Notes: generated from the sequence alone by a model not told the origin. DNA of 64,000 bases from Megasphaera vaginalis (ex Bordigoni et al. 2020) (GCF_900240295.1 NZ_OEQB01000001.1:248001-312000); one strand, 5' to 3'. Shown: positions 25,608 through 34,025, numbered from the stretch's first letter. A program made the numbers and translations.

Positions 25608-26120
25608 TCAACAGCCGCAGCCTGTGCGCCGCTGCAAAAACCACGCTAAGGTAATGCCGGCGATTCCCGTAACCAGCTGCGGCCAGCTCATGGCAAAAAA
25701 GATCGCTTGTCGTACCGTTTCGGGAAAAGAGACACAAGAAAAGAGCAGAAAGAAAGCGCCGCAAAGGACGAGCATTTTTATAAAGGCAGATACATACAAT
25801 ATCTTAAGGCCGCTATTTTTAAGTAGAGCAACAGCAAAGACAAAAGCGCAATTACCGCATGCAACGGGAAAGATGAAGGGAAAAAAAGGCAGCATCCCTT
25901 CAACCCAGGCAAAAACAGGCGTTATACAAGCCGTCATATAGCCGGCTGCGGCATTGATACGCAAGACGGCGACAACCAGACAAGCATTGACCAGCGAACC
26001 GATAAGAAACAGGCTGACTGCAGCCGGTAAGGGCAGGAACAGACGCAGCCCTTGTAAAACGACAGTCAGGGCCAAAAGTAACGCTGTTTCCGTGATACTT
26101 TTGATTTTATCGTTGTCCAA
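25608..26120 (-). CDS. Integral membrane protein, ECF transporter S-component-like
   Basis: 170 residues, five or six hydrophobic helices (ETALLLALTVVLQGLRLFLP, AVSLFLIGSLVNACLVVAVL, AFVFAVALLKNS, MLVLCGAFFLLFSCV, LVTGIAGITLAWFLQ). Size, the helix-1 region and a central PVFAWVEGMLPFFPFIFPVA loop resemble S components of energy-coupling-factor vitamin transporters, but I do not see the Ala-rich A-x-x-x-A motif clearly. Proximity to folE could hint at folate or a precursor; this is speculation. Confidence 0.55.
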   Translation of the reverse strand: MDNDKIKSITETALLLALTVVLQGLRLFLPLPAAVSLFLIGSLVNACLVVAVLRINAAAGYMTACITPVFAWVEGMLPFFPFIFPVACGNCAFVFAVALLKNSGLKILYVSAFIKMLVLCGAFFLLFSCVSFPETVRQAIFFAMSWPQLVTGIAGITLAWFLQRRTGCGC

Positions 26121-26239
26121 ATCGACACTTCCCTATAACAATCATGAAAATCTGATATAATGAGGTATATCATTTTTATGTGACAACTATTTAACAAAAA
26201 ATTCTTATATTGTTTTATTGTATTCCATTGAGGTGCTTC

Positions 26240-27346
26240 ATGTCAAAACGATTTATTTCTTCCATCAACTATATGCGCGGCATCTGCATGCTCGGCGTCA
26301 TCGCCATCCATGTCGGCTCCGTCGCCTTGCTCAATCCGACACCCAACTTGGCCCTCGTCGGTGTTTTGGAGATCTTATCGCGCTTTTCCGTGCCGGCATT
26401 TTTCTTTCTTTCCGCCTTCGGCATGTTTTACAGCCAACCTCTGCATGAGCCGTTCCATTATATGGCTTATCTCCGGCGGCGCCTCCGCACCGTCTTCGTG
26501 CCGTACGTGACATGGTCCCTGTTTTACTTGGCCTTCACTGCCGTTCTCAGCCATAATTGGCAAGCCTTTGCCGTGGCCAATCTGACGAAGACCTTTTTCT
26601 ACGGTTTGGCGATGTACCACATCTACTTTCTCGTCATCCTTCTCTGGTTCTATCTGCTCATGCCGCTTTGGCGCCGGCTGCTGCACCTCATGGAACACGG
26701 GGCACTGCTTTCATTCATCATTCTCTTTGCAGCCAATGTTCTATTCAATTTCTATTCCAGTTATATCTGGACCTTGAACACAGATAACCCGTTTTTACAA
26801 GACGCCTTTACTTATCGTCTGAATTACATGGTTTTTCACTATCTCTTCATCTTCATGTTCGGCGCCTATACGGCAGAGCATTTCGAAGTCGTAACGGCTT
26901 GGCTCAGCCGGCACAGCAAGCTCGTCATCGCCTTCCAACTGATCGCCTCGGCAGCGATGCTGGCAGCCTACTGCGGCGTCATGACCGTTCTCGGCTACGA
27001 TGCGTTGTCCGCCGTATTCACAGTCCATCAGCTCAGTCCCTGCGGCATGATTTATACCGTATCGACACTGCTTTTTCTCCTCTGGCTCTGGGAGTGCCGC
27101 CCCGTCTCCCCGGCGACACATCGGATTTTCTCGCTTCTCGGTAATTACTCTTACCCGATCTACTTGGTTCATCCCGTTTTTCTCAGTATCTGCACCGGTT
27201 TTGCCGCCCGTTACGGTATTACCTTGCGGGCCATATATATTATCATCATCTATTGTCTCGTAACGGCAGCGGCATCTCTCTGGTCAGTTGCCATCTCACG
27301 GCTGTCCCTGCCCCGCTGGCTTTCCATTTGCCTGCAAGGGAAATAA
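26240..27346 (+). CDS. Acyltransferase family 3 membrane protein
   Basis: 368 residues from ATG 26240 (GAGGTGCTTC before it). Ten or so transmembrane helices; N-terminal FISSINYMRGICMLGVIAIH with the R-x-x-x-x-x-x-V-x-x-H motif of acyltransferase 3, and LGNYSYPIYLVHPVF near the C-terminus. Such proteins O-acetylate or otherwise acylate cell-surface sugars. A TATAAT stands at 26157-26162. Stand-alone plus-strand gene closed by a terminator. Substrate unknown; LPS or peptidoglycan are plausible. Confidence 0.88.
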   Translation: MSKRFISSINYMRGICMLGVIAIHVGSVALLNPTPNLALVGVLEILSRFSVPAFFFLSAFGMFYSQPLHEPFHYMAYLRRRLRTVFVPYVTWSLFYLAFTAVLSHNWQAFAVANLTKTFFYGLAMYHIYFLVILLWFYLLMPLWRRLLHLMEHGALLSFIILFAANVLFNFYSSYIWTLNTDNPFLQDAFTYRLNYMVFHYLFIFMFGAYTAEHFEVVTAWLSRHSKLVIAFQLIASAAMLAAYCGVMTVLGYDALSAVFTVHQLSPCGMIYTVSTLLFLLWLWECRPVSPATHRIFSLLGNYSYPIYLVHPVFLSICTGFAARYGITLRAIYIIIIYCLVTAAASLWSVAISRLSLPRWLSICLQGK

Positions 27347-27352
27347 CAAAAC

Positions 27353-27412
27353 AAAAAAGCCCGTTCCTCTCGCTGACGCCGACACACGGCGACGGGAAGA
27401 ACGGGCTTTTTT
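27353..27412. terminator. Bidirectional terminator behind the acyltransferase gene
   Basis: AAAAAAGCCCGTTC/GAACGGGCTTTTTT, perfect stem with a 32-base loop that contains a further small hairpin. T-runs on both strands. Confidence 0.85.
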
Positions 27413-27682
27413 ACGTTAACAAATACCGGCAAGTCGATTTTCGGACATACCTGCTCCGGCGATATGCAACGCGCCAGGTAGCCGCATCGCCGAAGAAGCC
27501 GCCTTGTTTGCCTATACAAATTGTTTAATCGCCCTTTACAGCGGCAGACCACAAATGAACGTTCTCCTTCATCCGACATGACGGCCCTCGCTTGCAAAGC
27601 AAGAAAAGCAAAGACCGATAACAGGATACCTTATATAAATCCGCAATCGCCATCAACTGCACCCAAAGCAAGTCTCGGCGTA
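27413..27682. other. Stretch without a supported gene
   Basis: 270 bases between the bidirectional terminator and the amidase stop. A minus-strand frame from ATG 27579 is open but has an implausible Arg/Cys-rich composition and would cross the terminator. A small hairpin CTTGCTTTGCAAG lies near 27592-27604. I see no RNA motif. Confidence 0.4.
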
Positions 27683-28393
27683 TCACACTCGCTGCATACG
27701 CCGCAGTTCCTTCGCCGCCGCAGTTCTGATCTGTCCGAGGAGCGGATAAAGATGCGCACCGGGACAATCGGTCTCATTCTTGTCGCGGTGGCCGACAACG
27801 GTTTCTTCATTTACGGCAAGGCCATATATGTTGCAAACAGCCGCCACCAAGCGAACAAGCGATTTAAGCTGTCCCTTTGTCGGATACTCTTTGTCGAAAT
27901 TGCCTGCCACGTTAATGCCGACAGAAGTGTAGTTGTTTCCGTACGAATGCGCGCCGACCGTAGCCAACGGGCGTCCCCGTTCAATAGTACCGTCTTTACG
28001 GATCACGTAATGATAACCGATCCCGGCCCAGCCGTTCTGCAAATGCGCCTTGTGAATAGCCGCGGCAGACGTATCCCCGTCCGGAATACCGACGTGATGG
28101 ATGATGATATTTTTCGTCTGTAAACGCACCGATAAGGGCTCAACAAAAGTAAGATTCGTTTCTTTGACGCCGATTCCCTCATTAGGCGCCGCGTCCCGTT
28201 CAGGCCGGTAAACCGGCAAATGATCGTACGAATCGGAGCGGCCATCATCATATTCTCTTAACAGTCGCTGAACACGCGTCCGTATATCTGCACTTTTCAT
28301 TGCGTCTCCCGTATCGGCGGCAGTTGCCGGTACGACCATGCCGAAAAAAAGCGCCGCTGCAATCACTGCGCTTGAAATCTTTACTCCCATCAT
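27683..28393 (-). CDS. N-acetylmuramoyl-L-alanine amidase (PGRP/Ami_2 type), secreted
   Basis: 236 residues with a signal peptide (VKISSAVIAAALFFGMVVPATA). Catalytic domain: zinc ligands in IIIHHVG, a second His before the domain end in GHRDKNETDCPGAHLY (His and Cys), and the conserved VGINVAGNF strand. Cleaves the amide bond between MurNAc and the stem peptide in the periplasm. The start overlaps the PTPase stop (ATGATG/TGA), so the two genes are coupled. Confidence 0.9.
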   Translation of the reverse strand: MMGVKISSAVIAAALFFGMVVPATAADTGDAMKSADIRTRVQRLLREYDDGRSDSYDHLPVYRPERDAAPNEGIGVKETNLTFVEPLSVRLQTKNIIIHHVGIPDGDTSAAAIHKAHLQNGWAGIGYHYVIRKDGTIERGRPLATVGAHSYGNNYTSVGINVAGNFDKEYPTKGQLKSLVRLVAAVCNIYGLAVNEETVVGHRDKNETDCPGAHLYPLLGQIRTAAAKELRRMQRV

Positions 28394-28893
28394 ATCCCCA
28401 TCCCCCTATCCATGAGCGGCCCCGATCCATATATGCGCCCCTTTTGCGCCGCCAAAATCGTCTCCAGCAACGCCGCGCATCCTGTCGAAACATCTTGCCA
28501 CGTCGCTTCGAAATCGCCGGTATACCAAGGATCGGCCACTTCATCGTTCCTGCCGGCGTAGGACAACAACAGACGCACCTTTTCACTGCGCCCCAATAAA
28601 GTACACATGTGATGATAGTTGGCACGGTCCATGGCAATCAAATAATCATACCGGTCATAATCATCGCAGCACAACTGTCGCGCCCGCTTGCCGTCGCATG
28701 CAATACCATGTTCGGCCAACTTTCGCTTAGCCGGCGGATAAACGCCGTTACCAATCTCCTCCGCACTTGTCGCTGCCGACTCAATCAGGAAGAAATCTCG
28801 AAGACCTGCCTTTTTAACAATATCCTTCATCACGAACTCCGCCATCGGACTGCGGCATATATTGCCGTGACAAACAAACAATATTTTAATCAA
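28390..28893 (-). CDS. Low-molecular-weight protein tyrosine phosphatase
   Basis: 167 residues from TTG 28893, which is preceded by GGAGGAAGGGAA; the ATG at 28932 has no site and would add 13 residues not found in the family. P-loop C-x5-R in FVCHGNICRSPMAEF, general-acid loop VADPWYTGDF. A cytoplasmic phosphatase, in many bacteria opposing a tyrosine kinase of surface-polysaccharide export; no such kinase is in the window. The TTG start may lower translation. Confidence 0.92.
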   Translation of the reverse strand: MIKILFVCHGNICRSPMAEFVMKDIVKKAGLRDFFLIESAATSAEEIGNGVYPPAKRKLAEHGIACDGKRARQLCCDDYDRYDYLIAMDRANYHHMCTLLGRSEKVRLLLSYAGRNDEVADPWYTGDFEATWQDVSTGCAALLETILAAQKGRIYGSGPLMDRGMGI

Positions 28894-29222
28894 TTCCCTT
28901 CCTCCTCCAATGTACGTGAAATATTTTTCCATTGCCGATCACGTAATGGTAACACAGCCCGCTTCGTCCGAATCTGACCGACTATCGGTTAACAACATCC
29001 GCAAACAGCGAAAGCGTAACAGAACCAAGTACCTGCCGCACGCAGCAAGTACTTGGTTCTGTTAAATATAATCGACTGACAACATATTCATGCCGCCGTA
29101 CTGACCTTACCACGTAAACCGTTAATCCTCCTCTTTCCGATTCATTTCGACAAACCAACAACTTCCCCTGACATTCACGGCAATGAACCACGGGACGTAA
29201 CAATTCGGCCGACCCATGATCA
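28894..29222. other. Stretch between PTPase and the CRISPR region
   Basis: About 330 bases. The minus-strand frame 28982-29203 reads like a fragment with a C-x-x-C pair (HCRECQGKLLVCRNE) but has no ribosome binding site and ends inside a palindrome, so it is not called. The 15-bp palindrome is listed separately. Nothing else is seen. Confidence 0.4.
29018..29063. repeat. Perfect 15-bp palindrome with nested stem
   Basis: Arms AACAGAACCAAGTAC (29018-29032) and its exact complement (29049-29063); the 16-base loop holds a further CTGC-cgcac-GCAG stem with a five-base loop, shaped like the CRISPR repeat stem. No T-run follows on either strand. Confidence 0.7.
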
Positions 29223-29298
29223 TGCGCAAGCTGCCTATGCGGCAGATTACAAAATCATTAAATAGCTTAATTTCTAAGCTGCCTGTACGGCAGTAAAT
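29223..29298 (-). CRISPR. Degenerate two-repeat mini-array with a 20-nt pseudo-spacer (CreA/CreR-like)
   Basis: Two diverged copies of the array repeat, 29271-29298 and 29223-29250, keep both stem arms (CTGCC and GGCAG on the plus strand) and the AAG next to them, but differ in the loop (TGTAC, TATGC) and outer bases. They are 20 bases apart, not 32, and out of phase with the main array. On the minus strand a promoter with extended -10 stands directly in front. Cas6f should still cut at both stems and release a short guide beginning TTAAGCTA. Confidence 0.65.
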
Positions 29299-29310
29299 GA
29301 AGCTTTTTTT

Positions 29311-29319
29311 ATTATATCA
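29311..29319 (-). promoter_or_regulatory. Extended -10 promoter of the mini-array
   Basis: TGATATAAT on the minus strand (TG-n-TATAAT); a -35 is poor (TTGGCA stands 13 bases upstream). Predicted start near 29304, about five bases before the first degenerate repeat. Confidence 0.6.
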
Positions 29320-29387
29320 CAAAACATGTTGCCAAGTCTGCCATCTACATATCGATAAATGAAGAAACCTGCAACTGTAAGCTATCC

Positions 29388-30135
29388 CCCCTAAGCTGCC
29401 TACGCGGCAGAGAACAAAGAAGACGGAGCGCCGTCTCTGATTTTGTTTTTCTAAGCTGCCTATACGGCAGAGAACAAGAACGACGTGCCATGCTCGTCGA
29501 TATGTTTTTTCTAAGCTGCCTATACGGCAGAGAACGTACATGTCGCTATGATTAGTCGCGGCATGCATTTCTAAGCTGCCTATACGGCAGAGAACTCGTG
29601 ACCCGGGCCGGTATGGAGAGGGTGTAATTTCTAAGCTGCCTATACGGCAGAGAACATCATCATCACACAGGCTATAATGATGATTAATTTCTAAGCTGCC
29701 TATACGGCAGAGAACACAGTGCCGCTCAAATCTGTGCTGGCACTACCTTTCTAAGCTGCCTATACGGCAGAGAACGGCGAGGACGCCTACAGCGGCTTAC
29801 TCGCTTTTTTCTAAGCTGCCTATACGGCAGAGAACAGTTATGAGAGGCGGTAAGTGGCGGATCATGTTTTCTAAGCTGCCTATACGGCAGAGAACGTAAA
29901 AGAGTATCTGCGGCTCGATGACGATTTTTTCTAAGCTGCCTACGCGGCAGAGAACGTGCATCGGGGACGTGGCCGATCAGTATTACCTTTCTAAGCTGCC
30001 TACGCGGCAGAGAACACCTTGAACAGCAACGTTTTGGTGAACGAAGCTTTCTAAGCTGCCTACGCGGCAGAGAACCACGTTGCTCTTCCGGGATTGGGTG
30101 GATATATTTTCTAAGCTGCCTACGCGGCAGAGAAC
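29388..30135 (-). CRISPR. Type I-F CRISPR array, 13 repeats and 12 spacers
   Basis: Repeats of 28 bp start every 60 bp at 29388, 29448 and so on to 30108; spacers are all 32 bp. On the plus strand each repeat is TTTCTAAG, stem CTGCC, five-base loop, stem GGCAG, AGAAC. Transcription is on the minus strand, from the leader at 30136 towards 29388: the last repeat (29388-29415) has lost its three terminal A (GGG on the minus strand), as expected at the old end. Loop variants: TACGC in the four leader-proximal repeats and in the last one, TATAC in the eight between. Repeat and spacer lengths match type I-F. Confidence 0.98.
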
Positions 30136-30266
30136 CTGTAAGAAAAACGTCGCTAGTTGCCGTAATTCGCCATGTGAGCAGGAACATTCTCTTGTACCCC
30201 AAAATGGATACACAGTCCCCTATATGGCTATTTTTCTACATTCCCGGCAACACGCTAAAATTTTGG
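30136..30266 (-). promoter_or_regulatory. CRISPR leader
   Basis: 131 bases between the cas6f stop and the first repeat. A TTGACC box overlaps the cas6f stop codon, but no good -10 stands at the right distance; TAGAAA and TATAGG occur further in. It should contain the promoter of the array and the site where Cas1-Cas2-3 insert new spacers. Confidence 0.7.
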
Positions 30267-30848
30267 TCAAAACTCGGGAAGCGAAGATTGCGTATCTAAT
30301 CCATATGACCCAAACCCTTTGCTCACAAGTTCACTACAGTCATCTTTTGCAATAAAGAGGCGAAATCGACTTTTATTGGTTGCGCTCTCCAATCTTATAT
30401 AAGGATAGGCAACGTCTTCAACGGTTTCAGGAAATATATGGACGGCTTCTTCATAAGAAATCTGATGGCGACTCATAAAACGTCTCGCTTTATTTTCTTT
30501 TGTCCTTTCTTCATGATACCGGCGATATATGGCGTACTTTTTTATTTTTTCAGGAACCTGCCGTATTTTGGTAATATGGACATAGTCTTCGTAATGTATC
30601 AATACATGCCTTATATGCAAATTCGCTAATTCCTTCTCCGTCGCTGCAAAAACACGAACCTTGTTTCCTAATGTCTCACCTTTTTCGATTTTCTTATATT
30701 CCGGAAAAGATACGCCGATAGTCCCCTTATCTTTCCCTCTCATTTGTTCGGCAAACGCAATATGCAATTGTTGATAGATTTTAGACCATATGAAATTTGT
30801 CGCTATCTCCGGAGTCGGCAATATGGTCACTTCTTGATAATACTTCAC
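30267..30848 (-). CDS. cas6f: CRISPR endoribonuclease Cas6f (Csy4)
   Basis: 193 residues from GTG 30848 with GGGAGTGATATAG upstream; 5 bases behind cas7f. His 29 in IYQQLHIAF sits at the exact position of the catalytic His of P. aeruginosa Csy4, followed by IGVSFPEYKK. The arginine-rich helix that enters the RNA major groove is KENKARRFMSRHQIS, and the C-terminal RFRLFIAKDD and KGFGSYGLD complete the family pattern. Cuts below the repeat stem and stays bound to the 3' hairpin of the crRNA. The gene lies next to the leader. Confidence 0.95.
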   Translation of the reverse strand: MKYYQEVTILPTPEIATNFIWSKIYQQLHIAFAEQMRGKDKGTIGVSFPEYKKIEKGETLGNKVRVFAATEKELANLHIRHVLIHYEDYVHITKIRQVPEKIKKYAIYRRYHEERTKENKARRFMSRHQISYEEAVHIFPETVEDVAYPYIRLESATNKSRFRLFIAKDDCSELVSKGFGSYGLDTQSSLPEF

Positions 30849-30853
30849 CTATA

Positions 30854-31875
30854 TCACTCCCTGCTGCTCTGTCCAAATACGCCGCCGCGCACCAAAACGG
30901 CCATTACATAGTGTTCCTGTTCTACATCATCCAGCTGTTTTCCTAAAGCGAATTTATCAAACAACGAATAAAAGTCCGCTTTTTCTTTAGCTACACGGAA
31001 CGCCTGCCCCAAGTTGGTGACAACGCCATACGGTTCGACAGCGATAGGGCCAACGCCTGCCTCCGTGCCAAACGCCGGATACCACGTATCTATTGTCCGA
31101 ATAGCATTGCCCAACTTCTGAGAATGCATGGCCGCACTCCCTTGCACTTGATATAATACTTTACTTTTTTCTCCCCTCCCTTTGTCCAAGACCAATTCTT
31201 CACTGGGATATACTTCCTGCCCGATACCCAATAATGCATACGCATCTACGCGAATAAATACATGCGGCCGCTTCCCGCTTAATGCGGCAGCTATTTTTTC
31301 TGCCAATTCATCAATCCGACTATTCCCTTCAAAATTTTTCAAGGAATAGTCATACCCATTGAAGATCCATTCCATGCCGTCTGCCGTCACATGCACTTCG
31401 ATTTGTTCAGCGCCCATTCGATTTCTCCAAAGAAATCTTGCATTCGCAATATTGATTGCATACCGACGCGCCAATTCGGTGAACCCATTTTTTTGAATAT
31501 ACGCTTCTGCCGCATGCTTGTATTTCCGACCAAATTCCTCATGATTGCAGGCTGAAGGGGTTTCTACTCCGCTTAAAACCTTAAGCGTATATGAAAGTTT
31601 CAACGTGTCCTGCTTCATGTCCAACGCACAGGCATCAACCCGTTGTAAGTTTGCTTTCTCCACTTCTGCATTCAGTTTTGCCGGATCGTTCTGTACCGCC
31701 GGCTTCAGTCGATTGGATATCGTCCCGCGCACCGATTTCGTAACGACGGATAAGGGCTTTATTTCGCTTTCATCAAAACGGTTTTCCCAAGTCGTACCAT
31801 ACATATATCCATCAGACAGGACCAGTTTTTTTCATACGATAATACGGATGCGATTTCCAAGTTTTTTGTCGCCAT
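30854..31875 (-). CDS. cas7f: Cascade backbone protein Cas7f (Csy3), split by a -1 shift at a slippery A AAA AAC site
   Basis: The start with a proper site (AGGAG, 8 bases) is ATG 31875. The first 17 codons give MATKNLEIASVLSYEKN, matching the family N-terminus, then the frame runs off to TAA at 31759-31761 (38 residues). The rest of the protein (LVLSDGYMYGTTWENRF onward, including KSVRGTISNRLK, TPSACN, RRYAINIANARFLWRNR and the C-terminal RGGVFG) lies in the -1 frame, where an in-frame TGA stands just before the junction. The junction is exactly A AAA AAC at 31831-31825. After a -1 slip the product has 340 residues, as in Pseudomonas (342). Without it only an internal ATG at 31804 could start, losing 24 residues. 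Confidence 0.9.
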
Positions 31876-31905
31876 ACCAATTTCTCCTCTCCAGCAGCAC
31901 CTTAT

Positions 31906-32805
31906 TCAACTGCACTCACATAAATACAAGCCGTTTTCCCGGTCATACCGATATTGCCACATCATGGCTTCAACAGAATCAAACCGGTACAGCATAATAA
32001 ACTCACCTAAAGTAACGATCGGCTCAACAAAATGATGCTCATATCTCTCATCTCGCTGATAAGCGGCCTTAATTGCCCCCGTGATATCGTTAAAGCCGAC
32101 AGCCAGCGGAACAATCCACCCTTCACTTCCGTCCCGCCGGCCTATCCATTGCTTGATCTTGCCGTCCTTGTCCGGGTCCGCGCTATGGCGTACGCATAAA
32201 CAGCTCAGCAGTTGATCCAGCGCGTCTCCATTTCCCTTAGCCGCTTCCATCAAGTCTTTGCGCTCGATTACCACATATCCGGGCATCAATTTTCGTCGAA
32301 GGGCACGTTGATCGCATTTATCATTTTCATCTATCACCTCGATCTGAATATGCATCTGTTCCACATTATTTTCAATATCACCGCCACAGATTTTAAGTCC
32401 CGGCAACTGCCGGTGAATGACCTCCAGAAGTTCATCTTCCGTATCAGGATCATATCCTTCAATCTCGATCAATAAGGTCACCGAAAGATGACACCGCGCT
32501 TCTTCTATAAACGGCGGTCGTTCGTAATTACCCGTCTTCTTGCTCTTTTTTAAAGGATTAGCCGTACCGATAACAGAGTTTTTATAATCATGCGGCCCTC
32601 TATATAGTTGAACATCACAGTTATGGCAAGACACGGCAACGCGAGGCAGCCGAATACGGGAAAAGCCATGACTGTGTAATTGTCTTTGCAAGGCGTGAAC
32701 AGCACCTAGCCATCCCGTCATGGCAGGAAAGCCGATCGTGTACTGACTGCTCATGGCATTCGCATTATGAATTTTCAATCTTGATATAAGCAAATACTGC
32801 TTCAT
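31906..32805 (-). CDS. cas5f: Cascade subunit Cas5f (Csy2)
   Basis: 299 residues. N-terminus YLLISRLKIHNANAMSSQYT and GFPAMTGWLGAVHALQRQL are the conserved start of Csy2; the middle contains a Cys-rich spot (AVSCHNCDVQLY). It caps the 5' handle of the crRNA together with Cas8f and helps recognise the PAM. Slightly shorter than the Pseudomonas protein (about 327). ATG 32805 behind GGGAGGGCAGTGCA; 20 bases after cas8f. Confidence 0.93.
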   Translation of the reverse strand: MKQYLLISRLKIHNANAMSSQYTIGFPAMTGWLGAVHALQRQLHSHGFSRIRLPRVAVSCHNCDVQLYRGPHDYKNSVIGTANPLKKSKKTGNYERPPFIEEARCHLSVTLLIEIEGYDPDTEDELLEVIHRQLPGLKICGGDIENNVEQMHIQIEVIDENDKCDQRALRRKLMPGYVVIERKDLMEAAKGNGDALDQLLSCLCVRHSADPDKDGKIKQWIGRRDGSEGWIVPLAVGFNDITGAIKAAYQRDERYEHHFVEPIVTLGEFIMLYRFDSVEAMMWQYRYDRENGLYLCECS

Positions 32806-32825
32806 TGCACTGCCCTCCCATCGGA

Positions 32826-33983
32826 TTACACCGTTTCACGGATTGCCGTATGTATACGGTGTTTCAATGCCTCAAATTCACCGTCGCCCAATTGAACCTT
32901 CTCCTTGCCCATGATGCGTTCGTATGATTTCATGATCCATCGGGCAAATGCCTTGTCGATCGATTCTTGCCATTCCTCTTCCTGCGCGCGTATGACGTCA
33001 TACTTCTGATCCAGCCAAATTTTCTGATCTTTCGGCAAATAATTATTGTCCGCATCTGTCCATCCCGGTTCTACTTGTCGCAAGGCATACACATTCAGCA
33101 CAACCTGATCGATGATGGTATCTTCAATATTACGCGCCCGGCAACGGCTGATTCTATTATTGACTTTACAGGTATACACATCATGCAGCTGCCGAAAGAA
33201 GATTTGAAAGTTTCTGATCCACAAGGTATCAAAAAAATCATACCGCGGTTTGGTAACCGTCCGAGCCCGCAAAACAGGCGGATTTGACGGCAAAAGGCAG
33301 GTTCTGCCGCCGGCGGCATTGTTCAAGAAGGAAATATTCTGCGGCTTCGTCCCGCCAAAGGAGACTTCTGTCAGATCATATACTTCTGCATAAGGCTGCC
33401 CGTATGATTCCGATTCTTTATCTCTGACCATCTTTTTTATATTTTCCATATCCCGCAGGCGCTTACGTAATTCCATCATCACACTGGACGGCGGCAGAAC
33501 CGTCAACAGATGATACGAATCTTCTTTAAGCGGAAAATAGACTTGCCGCAACCGTTCATCACTCACATCGCATCCGTCCGGCTGTACGGCCTGCAGTATC
33601 AGTCTGCGGATTTCCTGATAATCTGCCTGTAAATTCTGCATTTCCATCTTGATAAAATCACTGTCGTCGAAAAAATTCTCATACACAGTCCGGCCATTCT
33701 CCAACGGCAGCAGCAGCAGTTTCGCGGCGCCGAGATAACTGGCCCCAGTCGAAATATCTACAGGGCATCTGACTGCAGATGTCAAAATATAAGGCGAATC
33801 CTGCACAGTGTTCGGTTTTACCAGCACCTTCACATCTGCACTCGGGTGAACAAATTTACCCACATGAGTGGCAAAGGTACACTTCGCCGCGTTCTTGGCC
33901 GTTTTTCTCAGCCACTCCTCTTTGGAAACAGCCCCTTTTTCCTTTGCCGCTTCCTGCTGAAGATAATCCATAAAAATGCTCAT
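32826..33983 (-). CDS. cas8f: Cascade large subunit Cas8f (Csy1)
   Basis: 385 residues, shorter than typical Csy1 (about 430). N-terminal KNAAKCTFATHVGKFVHPSA corresponds to the conserved ATHxxKxTHP motif; GGTKPQNISFLNNAAGG is the other family hallmark (G-G-T-x-P-x-N-I-S), part of the PAM-reading surface. It recruits Cas2-3 to bound DNA. ATG 33983 with GGAGG seven bases upstream. 42 bases behind cas2-3. Confidence 0.93.
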   Translation of the reverse strand: MSIFMDYLQQEAAKEKGAVSKEEWLRKTAKNAAKCTFATHVGKFVHPSADVKVLVKPNTVQDSPYILTSAVRCPVDISTGASYLGAAKLLLLPLENGRTVYENFFDDSDFIKMEMQNLQADYQEIRRLILQAVQPDGCDVSDERLRQVYFPLKEDSYHLLTVLPPSSVMMELRKRLRDMENIKKMVRDKESESYGQPYAEVYDLTEVSFGGTKPQNISFLNNAAGGRTCLLPSNPPVLRARTVTKPRYDFFDTLWIRNFQIFFRQLHDVYTCKVNNRISRCRARNIEDTIIDQVVLNVYALRQVEPGWTDADNNYLPKDQKIWLDQKYDVIRAQEEEWQESIDKAFARWIMKSYERIMGKEKVQLGDGEFEALKHRIHTAIRETV

Positions 33984-34025
33984 CTGTTAACCTCCAATTG
34001 CACTCATTTTACAGCTTCCTTCGCC

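Noticed and set aside
27250-27597. Minus-strand frame rich in Arg and Cys between acyltransferase and amidase
   Set aside because: It runs through a bidirectional terminator and into the acyltransferase gene; no family resemblance.
28982-29203. Minus-strand frame with HCRECQGKLLVCRN, at first taken for a zinc-finger (Com-like) protein
   Set aside because: Second Cys pair is missing, no ribosome site, and the C-terminus is formed by a palindrome.
29317-29568. Frames built of the repeated word LCRIGSLE and similar, also 29726-30202
   Set aside because: These are translations of the CRISPR repeats every 60 bases, not proteins.
31579-31598. CC followed by TTAAGC inside cas7f, matching the first six bases of the mini-array guide
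   Set aside because: An eight-base match is expected about twice by chance in 64 kb, and the pairing beyond position six is poor.
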